From NCBI GenBank assembly GCA_945906835.1, contig CAMDRL010000020.1:1-12880 (forward strand): a stretch of 12,880 nt of DNA. Reading direction: 5' to 3'. The position numbers and the translations under genes were made by a program. How positions within the stretch are numbered: the first letter of the stretch is position 1; each line of letters begins with the position of its first letter. Origin of the DNA: Rickettsia typhi. Lineage in GTDB: Bacteria > Pseudomonadota > Alphaproteobacteria > Rickettsiales > UBA1997. Of this stretch, positions 7,339-12,880 are shown piece by piece. The notes under the pieces were generated by a model. The model was not told the origin of the DNA. It searched no databases and saw only the letters and a program-made list of their open reading frames with translations.

Positions 7339-8331
7339 TTAACCAATCTTCCGCAATCTATTCATATAAACCGTAGCCCCAATCGCATCCACCTCTTTAT
7401 TCTTACTAAGAATTTTATATCTTCCACCTCTTGCAACTGGATAAGAAAAACCCCCACAAAAAACATTAAAAGCAAAACCATCATGATAAGAAAACTCATT
7501 ATCTCCAAACAAATCAAAACAAACTTTTATTTCAGAAAAATTCTTAGCTAAAAAATCAGAAATTTTTTGTGCTTTCTTTATTTCGCTAACCACACATCCC
7601 CTGTCATTCCTGCCGCCACCCTTGTCATTCCCGCGAAGGCGGGAATCCATTTTTTTAACAACATTAACCAGATCAAGATGTGAACATAAATTATTCGAAA
7701 GTATAATTTTACTAATTATTTCGCCATTTTTACCCGCCAATTTCTTAACCGCAGAAATATTTTTTTGAACAATCGCCTTACGCAATTCTTCTTTATTTTC
7801 CACCTCAATTTCACTCAAAAAAATCTCTAAAAAATTTGGCAAAGAAAACTCGATCAATAAATTTTTTTCTTGGCTTTTATTAATTATTTTTTTTAGCACT
7901 TTCAGCAAAATTTCAATAATTTCAAAATTAGACTTTTCTGTATCACAGCCAATAATCTCAACTCCCACTTGGGTTTGTTGGCGATCTTTATGTAAATCTT
8001 CACTTTTAGAACAAAGTACATCGCCAACATAACAAAGCTTTAAAGGCAGATTTTCTTCTTGTAAACGACTGCCCAAAAGCCTTGAAATTTGTGGCGTGAT
8101 GTCATTTCTAAAAACCACACTTTCTCCTGAAATTAGATCAATAGTTTGAAAATAATTTTGTGATTTTTGTTGTAAAAAACTATTCTCAAATTCTACCAAA
8201 GGAGTTTTAATCAAGCGATATCCAGCCTTCAAAAATATATCCAAAGCGTTATTAATATTATTGTGATTTTTTTCTGCCTCATCAAAAAGCAAATCATAAA
8301 ATCCAACTGGCAATAAAGATTGTTTTTTCAT
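7339..8331 (-). CDS. hisZ: ATP phosphoribosyltransferase regulatory subunit HisZ
   Basis: HisZ is a catalytically inactive histidyl-tRNA-synthetase relative that pairs with short-form HisG to catalyse and feedback-regulate the first step of histidine synthesis. The 330-aa protein has the class II fold landmarks: LLPVGFYDLL (6-15), RNDITPQISRL (75-85, degenerate motif 2), LKLCYVGDVL (97-106), RQQTQVGVEIIG (117-128) and a motif-3-like ARGGRYKIL (300-308). It lacks the C-terminal anticodon-binding domain of a true HisRS, which argues against hisS. Residues 228-246 (MDSRLRGNDKGGG...) are not HisZ sequence; they are the translation of a palindromic repeat inserted in frame. The start lies 2 nt after the udg stop, the last position in the prfB-nrdR-udg-hisZ operon. 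hisG and other his genes are not in the window. Confidence 0.87.
   Translation of the reverse strand: MKKQSLLPVGFYDLLFDEAEKNHNNINNALDIFLKAGYRLIKTPLVEFENSFLQQKSQNYFQTIDLISGESVVFRNDITPQISRLLGSRLQEENLPLKLCYVGDVLCSKSEDLHKDRQQTQVGVEIIGCDTEKSNFEIIEILLKVLKKIINKSQEKNLLIEFSLPNFLEIFLSEIEVENKEELRKAIVQKNISAVKKLAGKNGEIISKIILSNNLCSHLDLVNVVKKMDSRLRGNDKGGGRNDRGCVVSEIKKAQKISDFLAKNFSEIKVCFDLFGDNEFSYHDGFAFNVFCGGFSYPVARGGRYKILSKNKEVDAIGATVYMNRLRKIG
7594..7650 (-). repeat. Palindromic element inserted in frame within hisZ (RPE-like)
   Basis: A hairpin with 8-bp arms ATTCCCGC/GCGGGAAT (7627-7634 with 7639-7646) lies inside the coding region, preceded by a partial second copy (TGTCATTCCTGCC at 7602-7614). Translated on the minus strand it gives MDSRLRGNDKGGG, a peptide seen wherever this GTCATTCCCGCG repeat is read through. 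The reading frame is kept and no stop is created. Rickettsia palindromic elements are the established precedent for such in-frame insertion into genes. Its exact borders cannot be fixed without an uninterrupted homologue; 57 nt (19 codons) is my estimate. Confidence 0.8.
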
Positions 8332-8333
8332 AA

Positions 8334-9323
8334 TTAAAATTTCTGTAAGAATTTTTCTAGGTTAAGCATATCAATCCAAGCCAATCTCTTTTTGGCGGAT
8401 TGGCGCATCAAATATGATGGGTGAAATACTGTAAAAGTTTTAATGGTGCGAGATAAAAATTTTGGTGAAAAATCCATAAACTTCCCTCTGATATTACTGA
8501 TTGGCTCAGTAATTCCAAGCAAAGCCGTCATTGAAGTTGCACCAACTAAAACCAACACTTCTGGATTTACCAATTCAATATGTCGCTCTACAAAAGGTCT
8601 GCAAATTGCCAATTCTTGATCTGTAGGGCGACGATTTCCAGGTGGTCGCCAAAAAATTACATTAGTGATATAAAAATTTTCACGAGTCATATTGATGGCA
8701 CGGAACATACCATCCAAAACCTTTCCTGAATCTCCACAAAACGGAATACCCTGCAAATCCTCATGGTTCCCGGGCGCTTCACCAATTACCATCACTTTAG
8801 AATTTGGATTTCCATCACAAAAAACTGTATTAGTTGCCATTTTCTTCAAATTACAGCCATCAAAATTTTCTATAGCGCCGCGCAATTCAGCCAATGTTTT
8901 TGCATTTCCAGCAAGTTTTTTTGCCTTGGCCACAATTTCGTTTAATGAGATAAATTTTTGATCCCCCTGAATTGAATCTTGAATAGAATTTTGAACAGAA
9001 TCTTGTTCTAAAACTTTTTTCACAATTGCCATATCTTGGTTATTTTGTTGAGATTTTTGCGCCAAAGTTGAAAGAGCTTCAGATGTTGAAAATATTGGTT
9101 TTACAAACGAAATTTGAGTTTTTTCTGCTGTTTTAATTTCAACTTTTTCTGGAACAGAATTACTGATCTTTTGAGAAGAATCATTAGTAGTTTTTGCAAT
9201 AACTTTCTTTTTCACAACATCTTTTTGAGCAAAATAATTTTGCGGCTTTTCAGAAATTATTTCTTCTAAACCATTGTCGCAGTAAAATTCCAAAGCTTCG
9301 ATAATGTTAACTTTTTTTGTCAT
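8334..9323 (-). CDS. Uracil-DNA glycosylase, family 4-like (alphaproteobacterial type)
   Basis: The enzyme removes uracil from DNA to start base excision repair. The catalytic domain (about 150-329) shows motif 1 VIGEAPGNHEDLQGIPFCGDSG (179-200), RPPGNRRPTDQE (226-237), LVLVGATSMTALLG (257-270) and motif 2 HPSYLM (301-306), then KRLAWIDML (312-320), typical of alphaproteobacterial members. Of the four Fe-S cysteines of classical family 4, I can align only C157 and C241; F154 and W225 occupy the other two positions, so a normal 4Fe-4S cluster is doubtful. Residues 1-25 (ALEFYCDNGLEE) are a conserved lead-in. Residues 30-125 are a low-complexity, probably disordered linker with a tetrapeptide repeat (108-119). 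The ATG overlaps the nrdR TGA as ATGA, implying translational coupling. Assignment to the uracil-DNA glycosylase superfamily is firm; the subfamily is less certain. Confidence 0.9.
   Translation of the reverse strand: MTKKVNIIEALEFYCDNGLEEIISEKPQNYFAQKDVVKKKVIAKTTNDSSQKISNSVPEKVEIKTAEKTQISFVKPIFSTSEALSTLAQKSQQNNQDMAIVKKVLEQDSVQNSIQDSIQGDQKFISLNEIVAKAKKLAGNAKTLAELRGAIENFDGCNLKKMATNTVFCDGNPNSKVMVIGEAPGNHEDLQGIPFCGDSGKVLDGMFRAINMTRENFYITNVIFWRPPGNRRPTDQELAICRPFVERHIELVNPEVLVLVGATSMTALLGITEPISNIRGKFMDFSPKFLSRTIKTFTVFHPSYLMRQSAKKRLAWIDMLNLEKFLQKF
8967..9002 (-). repeat. 12-bp tandem repeat encoding [DN]S[VI]Q x3 in udg linker
   Basis: Three consecutive 12-nt units encode DSVQ, NSIQ and DSIQ (residues 108-119) inside the disordered linker of the uracil-DNA glycosylase. 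The units differ by a few bases, so the expansion is not brand new. In-frame copy-number changes here would be tolerated, because the segment lies outside the catalytic domain. Confidence 0.65.
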
Positions 9324-9769
9324 TTTACAATCTGCTTAATAAATTTCTGAAAATCATCTGGCTTCTCAAAATTTTTATAAACCGAAGCAAATCTTACAAA
9401 AGCCACTTTATCCAATTTTTCCAACGCCGCCATTACAATCTCACCAATCTTTGACGAAGCAACTTCTGTCTCACTTTCCATTTCCAATTGCCTAACAATA
9501 TTATTCACCAATTTTTCCACCTGCAATTCTGAAACTGGTCTTTTTCTCACCGACATTTCAATTGATTTCTTCAACTTTTCTGGATCAAAAATTTTCTTCT
9601 CACCGTTTTTCTTAATCACCAAAACTTCTCGCAATTGCACGCGCTCAAAAGTTGTAAATCGCGAATCACAAGCAGCACAATATCTACGCCTCTTCACCGA
9701 TTCACCATCGTCAGAAATGCGACTATCTTTAACCTGAGTTTCAACACTAGCACAAAATGGACAACGCAT
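9320..9769 (-). CDS. nrdR: Transcriptional repressor NrdR
   Basis: NrdR senses ATP/dATP through an ATP-cone and represses ribonucleotide reductase genes by binding NrdR boxes. The 149-aa protein has the normal length and layout: a four-Cys zinc ribbon, CPFC (3-6) and CAAC (31-34), with the basic RRRYCAACDSRFTTFERV block between and after, then an ATP-cone from about 49 to 139 (VIKKNGEKKIFDPEKL...). The ATG directly gives the invariant MRCPFC start. It follows the prfB stop by 11 nt, without an evident Shine-Dalgarno, and its own TGA overlaps the udg ATG. Its usual neighbours in many alphaproteobacteria are glyA and ribD; here it sits between prfB and a uracil-DNA glycosylase gene. I see no paired NrdR box in the window, so its targets lie elsewhere. 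Confidence 0.97.
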   Translation of the reverse strand: MRCPFCASVETQVKDSRISDDGESVKRRRYCAACDSRFTTFERVQLREVLVIKKNGEKKIFDPEKLKKSIEMSVRKRPVSELQVEKLVNNIVRQLEMESETEVASSKIGEIVMAALEKLDKVAFVRFASVYKNFEKPDDFQKFIKQIVK

Positions 9770-9780
9770 AAATATTTAAA

Positions 9781-10882
9781 CTATTTTTCATTTTTTTCCG
9801 TCAAAGCCGCTTTAATAAATCCGTCCAACTCACCATCAAGCACCGCGGCGGTATTTCCAGTTTCAAATCCAGTACGCAAATCTTTCACCATTTGGTAAGG
9901 ATGCAAGACATAAGAACGAATTTGGTGACCCCAACTATTATCTGTTTTAATAGATTCCGATGACTCTTGCGCCTCTTTTCTTTTTCTAATTTCAAGCTCA
10001 TAAAGCTTTGATTTTAGCATGTTCATCGCTGTAACTCTGTTTCTCAATTGTGAGCGATCCGATTGACATTGCGCCACAGTATTCGTTGGTAAATGCGTAA
10101 TTCTAACCGCAGAATCAGTTTTATTAACATGCTGACCACCAGCTCCAGAAGCACGATAAGTATCAATTCGCAAGTCCTTATCTTCAACAGCAATTTCAAT
10201 TTCATCATCAATTTGCGGATAAACCCACACTGAAGCAAAACTGGTTTGCCTTTTATCATTGGCATTAAAAGGCGAAATGCGTACCAAGCGATGCACGCCA
10301 ATTTCTGATCGGAGCCAACCAAAAGCAAATTTACCAGAAATTTTTAAAGTTGCTGATTTCATTCCCGCCTCTTCACCATCTAAAGCACTAACAATTTCAC
10401 TTTTAAATTTATGTCTTTGCGCAAAACGATCATACATACGAAGCAGCATTTCTGCAAAGTCACAAGAATCAGTTCCACCAGCGCCAGCATTGATATCAAC
10501 GAAACAATCATTCAAATCATTTTCACCAGAAAATAAGCATTCAATTTCAAATTTATCGATGAAAATTTTTAATTCGGTAAGTTTTTTTTCAATATCAGTA
10601 ATTAGCTGAGCATCGCCTTCATCTTTGGCTAATTCAAAATATTCACGATTATCTTTTAAACCGTTTTCCACGAAAAAAAACTGATTCAATTTTTCTTCTA
10701 TTACTGATTTTTCTTTTAAAGTTTTTTGTGCCGCATTCTTATCATTCCACAATTCTGGATCTTCCGACTTAATAACCAGCGCCGCTAATTCTATTTGTAA
10801 TTTTTCAGGCTCAAAGACACCTCTTAACCAACTCTAAGGAGGTCTGAATTTGGTTAAATAAATTTTCTATATCTGCGCTCAT
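9781..10882 (-). CDS. prfB: Peptide chain release factor 2 (programmed +1 frameshift)
   Basis: RF2 terminates translation at UGA and UAA. The gene is in two frames. ORF0 starts at the ATG at 10880-10882 and runs 23 codons (MSADIENLFNQ...RCL) to a TGA at 10811-10813. Skipping one base (10813) continues as EPEKLQIELAALVIKS and joins the main frame (LWNDKNAAQK) to the TAG at 9781-9783, giving 366 aa against 365 in E. coli. The UGA/UAA-reading tripeptide SPF is at 203-205 and the catalytic SGAGGQ at 245-250. The residue equivalent to E. coli 246 is Ala, the efficient form. A plain ORF call would start falsely at a TTG at 10750-10752 and lose 43 residues. It is the first gene of the operon with nrdR, udg and hisZ and diverges from lpd. 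Confidence 0.96.
10811..10825 (-). promoter_or_regulatory. prfB programmed +1 frameshift site
   Basis: Read on the minus strand the site is AAG AGG TGT CTT TGA G. The slippery CTT followed by the in-frame TGA is the standard RF2 autoregulatory site. An internal Shine-Dalgarno-like AAGAGG lies exactly 3 nt before CTT, the spacing needed to push the ribosome forward. Low RF2 makes the ribosome pause at UGA and slip +1, restoring synthesis. The base after TGA is G rather than the common C. Confidence 0.95.
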
Positions 10883-10968
10883 TTTAAAAAATATTGATGT
10901 TTTGAAACTGATAAATAGTTTATGATCTTAATCTTTGACACTTATAAAAAAAATTCTAGGAAAAACTT
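10883..10968. promoter_or_regulatory. Divergent promoter region, prfB / lpd
   Basis: This 86-bp gap must contain the start signals for both divergent genes. On the plus side TATAAA (10943-10948) is a possible -10, but its -35 (TTATGA, 10920-10925) is poor. AGGA (10958-10961) is a good Shine-Dalgarno 7 nt before the lpd ATG, the clearest in the window. On the minus side a weak GTGTCA, 18 bp, TATTTA arrangement (10911-10940) could serve prfB. Neither promoter is secure. Confidence 0.35.
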
Positions 10969-12393
10969 ATGACAGTTGAAACAAAAAAATTTGATCTTTG
11001 CGTAATTGGTGCTGGTCCGGGTGGATATGTTGCTGCAATTCGTGCCGCTCAACTTGGTTTAAAAGTTGGCATCATTGAAGCCAATCACTTAGGCGGAATA
11101 TGCTTGAATTGGGGCTGCATTCCAACTAAAGCGCTTTTAAAATCTTCTGAAGTTAATCATCTTTTACACAATTTAGATGAATATGGCTTTAGTGCCAAAG
11201 AAGTTAAATTTGATTTCTCTAAAATTATCGAAAGATCTCGCGGCGTTTCTAAAAAGTTAAGCAATGGAATTGCTGTCTTGATGAAGAAAAATAAAATTGA
11301 AGTGGTTGATGGTTTTGCTAAATTTATCAGCAATAAAAAAATCTCTGTAGGTAAAGATAACAAAGAATTGGTGCAAGTTGAAGCAGCTAATTTCATTATC
11401 GCAACTGGCGCAAGAGCAAGAGTAATTCCAGGAATGGAGCCAGATGGCGAATCAATCTGGACTTACCGCGAAGCCATGACTCCAAAGGCTTTACCAAAAT
11501 CATTATTAGTTGTGGGCTCTGGTGCAATTGGCGTTGAGTTTGCTTCTTTTTACAAAAATATGGGCTCAGAAGTTACAATCGTTGAAATGGCTGACAATAT
11601 TTTGCCAGTTGAAGATGAAGAAATTTCTAAACTGGCGCGCAAATCTTTTGAAAAACAAGGAATTAAAATTATCACTTCTGCTGGTTTAAAATCTTTGAAA
11701 AAATCTAAAGATTCAGTTACTGCAACTATTGAAATTGCTGGTAAAAGCGAAGAAATGAAAGCTGAAAAAGTTATTATGGCAGTTGGAATTGTGGCTAATG
11801 TTGAAAATCTTGGCTTAGAAAAAACTAAAGTAAAATTAGATAAAGGAAGCATTCAAACTAACCCTTATTTAGAAACTGATGAAGCTGGAATTTACGCTAT
11901 TGGCGATGTTGCTGGCGCTCCTTGGTTAGCTCACAAAGCTTCTCACGAAGGTGTTATTGCTGCTGAAAAAATCGCCAGCAAAATTGGTAAATATGACGCT
12001 AAAAAAATTCATCCAATCAAGAAAGACAATATTCCAGGATGTACTTATTCAATGCCACAAATTGCTTCTGTGGGAATTACTGAAAAAAAAGCCAAAGAAC
12101 TTGGTAAAAAAGTTAAAGTTGGAAGATTCCCTTACATGGCGAACGGCAAAGCCATTGCCATGGGCGAAACTGAAGGTTTAATAAAAGTTATTTTTGATGA
12201 AAAAACTGGAGAACTTTTAGGCGCACATTTAATTGGCGCTGAAGTTACTGAAATGATTCAAGGTTATGTAATTGCCAAACAAGCCGAATTAACCGAAGAA
12301 GATTTAATGCACACAATTTTTGCTCATCCAACAATGTCAGAAATGATGCATGAAGCGGTTTTGGACGCTTATGGAAAGGTTATTCATTTCTAA
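10969..12393 (+). CDS. lpdA: Dihydrolipoyl dehydrogenase (E3)
   Basis: E3 is the FAD enzyme that reoxidises lipoamide in 2-oxoacid dehydrogenase complexes and passes electrons to NAD+. The 474-aa protein has the full set of motifs: FAD-binding GAGPGGY (14-20), redox disulfide C45-LNWG-C50 in GGICLNWGCIPTKALL, second FAD strand ATGARARVIPG (145-155), NAD-binding VVGSGAIGVEFASFY (181-195), IYAIGDVAGAPWLAHKASHEG (308-328) and the active-site FAHPTMSE (451-458; His453 with Glu458). The CLNWGC form of the disulfide motif is what I associate with the pyruvate-dehydrogenase E3 of alphaproteobacteria, rather than the CLNVGC form of the 2-oxoglutarate enzyme; this is an inference. No E1 or E2 gene is adjacent in the window. 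A good Shine-Dalgarno supports the ATG. No T-tract terminator follows, only the repeat at 12416. Confidence 0.97.
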   Translation: MTVETKKFDLCVIGAGPGGYVAAIRAAQLGLKVGIIEANHLGGICLNWGCIPTKALLKSSEVNHLLHNLDEYGFSAKEVKFDFSKIIERSRGVSKKLSNGIAVLMKKNKIEVVDGFAKFISNKKISVGKDNKELVQVEAANFIIATGARARVIPGMEPDGESIWTYREAMTPKALPKSLLVVGSGAIGVEFASFYKNMGSEVTIVEMADNILPVEDEEISKLARKSFEKQGIKIITSAGLKSLKKSKDSVTATIEIAGKSEEMKAEKVIMAVGIVANVENLGLEKTKVKLDKGSIQTNPYLETDEAGIYAIGDVAGAPWLAHKASHEGVIAAEKIASKIGKYDAKKIHPIKKDNIPGCTYSMPQIASVGITEKKAKELGKKVKVGRFPYMANGKAIAMGETEGLIKVIFDEKTGELLGAHLIGAEVTEMIQGYVIAKQAELTEEDLMHTIFAHPTMSEMMHEAVLDAYGKVIHF

Positions 12394-12415
12394 ATAATTT
12401 CACCCCCACAACTGC

Positions 12416-12474
12416 CATTCTGAGTGAAGCAAAGAATCTCTTGAGATAAAATCTCTTTTGCTGCGCTCAAAATG
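12416..12474. repeat. Imperfect palindromic repeat (CATTCTGAG/GAATCTC type)
   Basis: The left arm (12416-12440) and right arm (12450-12474) pair imperfectly, sharing CATT-TGAG-AGCAAA blocks around a 9-nt loop. The minus-strand reading, TCATTTTGAGCGCAGCAAAA..., matches a dispersed repeat common in proteobacterial and other bacterial genomes. It lies 20 nt after lpd and may protect or end that mRNA, though there is no T-tract. Confidence 0.7.
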
Positions 12475-12531
12475 ACGAGTTCTCCACAACAACTGATACC
12501 AAGTTGCAATCCATAACTAAGTTCCATAAAT

Positions 12532-12562
12532 TATAAACATGAATCAATTTCAAATGTTTATA
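12532..12562. repeat. Hairpin upstream of transposase remnant
   Basis: Nine-bp arms TATAAACAT (12532-12540) and ATGTTTATA (12554-12562) continue inward with GAA/TTC across a 2-nt bulge to a 5-nt loop. It lies about 20 bp before the IS630-like remnant. It could be an old element end or a chance AT-rich hairpin. Apart from this, 12475-12581 shows nothing I can assign. Confidence 0.35.
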
Positions 12563-12581
12563 TTTATGAAAAGAATATAAT

Positions 12582-12851
12582 TTTGGCAAAAATGCGATAC
12601 AAAGTCACTGGAGATTTTATTATCAAAAACCAAAGATATAGCCACATTTAGAAATATTCAGGCTGTATATCTAAAAGCTAAATATAATATGAGTGCAGAG
12701 TCCGTGGCGCAAGTTACTGGATTTTCCAAAGGATATGTGTGGCAAATATCATTCCAGTTATAGAAACAATGGTCAGGAAGCCTTTATTTTAGGTAAAAAA
12801 GGAGGGCCTTACAATGGCGCTGTTGCAAATCATCCAACAATACTCTCATAG
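12582..12851 (+). pseudogene. IS630-family transposase N-terminal remnant, frameshifted
   Basis: Frame one from 12582 reads FWQKCDTKSLEILLSK..., then IQAVYLKAKYNMSAESVA (from 12656) and QVTGFSKGYVWQI (to 12748), the N-terminal helix-turn-helix of IS630-type transposases. It stops at TAG 12761-12763. Dropping one base at 12749 restores the family sequence as HSSYRNNGQEAFILGKKGG in the next frame (from 12750), which then stops at TAG 12849-12851. There is no start codon: a TAA precedes the first codon. About 90 residues survive of a protein normally over 300. No DDE catalytic domain follows before the window ends, so this is a dead relic. The subfamily is not determined. Confidence 0.75.
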
Positions 12852-12880
12852 ATTTTCTCTAGTTTTTTGATTATTTTTCT

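Noticed and set aside
7339..8331. hisS (histidyl-tRNA synthetase) instead of hisZ
   Set aside because: The motif 2 region is degenerate (RNDIT), the protein is only 330 aa and it has no anticodon-binding domain.
9781..10752. prfB as a 323-aa gene starting at a TTG, or as a truncated pseudogene
   Set aside because: The missing N-terminus is present in the other frame, joined by the standard CTT TGA frameshift site, and restores the family length of 366 aa.
10811..10813. TGA read as tryptophan (alternative genetic code)
   Set aside because: nrdR ends at TGA and the prfB site is the classical frameshift stop; tryptophan positions in the genes use TGG.
10935..10940. Perfect TTGACA as the lpd -35 box
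   Set aside because: A -10 at 16-18 bp would fall on the Shine-Dalgarno region (about 10957-10964), with no TATAAT-like sequence and too close to the ATG.
1..12880. CRISPR array, prophage, toxin-antitoxin pair or defence system
   Set aside because: No regularly spaced direct repeats and no phage, toxin or nuclease-type genes were seen; all the intact protein genes are housekeeping.

Overview
This window comes from a strongly AT-rich alphaproteobacterium, probably Rickettsiales- or Holosporales-like, though I cannot name the species. Three things suggest the lineage. UvrA has the alphaproteobacterial CP[IV]SGF form of its first zinc module, the uracil-DNA glycosylase is the long, Cys-poor alphaproteobacterial form, and HisZ is of alphaproteobacterial type. 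The intergenic gaps and one gene body carry several families of short palindromic repeats, including a Rickettsia-palindromic-element-like copy. UGA is an ordinary stop here (the nrdR stop and the prfB recoding stop).

Layout, left to right. 1-170 holds two related hairpins in inverted orientation (a REP doublet or REPIN-like unit). 171-3029 (-) is uvrA with its own promoter. 3030-3477 has no protein gene but is dense in stem-loops: a minus-strand terminator, a candidate structured RNA, a plus-strand terminator, and a GC-rich repeat. 3478-4527 (-) is an orphan pstS. 4528-4862 is a divergent intergenic region with a perfect 26-bp A/T palindrome and a GC-rich palindromic repeat. 4863-7217 (+) is bamA. 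A ~100-bp inverted repeat separates it from the convergent operon prfB-nrdR-udg-hisZ (10882 down to 7339, minus strand). lpd (10969-12393, +) diverges from prfB. The right end holds a repeat of the TCATTCTGAG type and a decayed IS630-like transposase fragment.

Most genes are housekeeping: nucleotide excision repair (uvrA), base excision repair (udg), dNTP-supply regulation (nrdR), UGA/UAA termination (prfB), outer-membrane protein assembly (bamA), phosphate binding (pstS), histidine synthesis (hisZ) and 2-oxoacid dehydrogenase function (lpd). prfB, nrdR, udg and hisZ are packed with gaps of 11, -4 and 2 nt and are probably co-transcribed. prfB must be read through a programmed +1 frameshift at CTT TGA, which makes the true protein 366 aa.

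The least explained part is 3113-3415. Every imperfect pair in its main stems is a G.U wobble if the minus strand is read and an A.C mismatch if the plus strand is read. The region ends in a minus-strand terminator and contains two mutually exclusive stems. This is the best candidate here for an undescribed structured RNA. A second notable item is a palindromic repeat inserted in frame inside hisZ.
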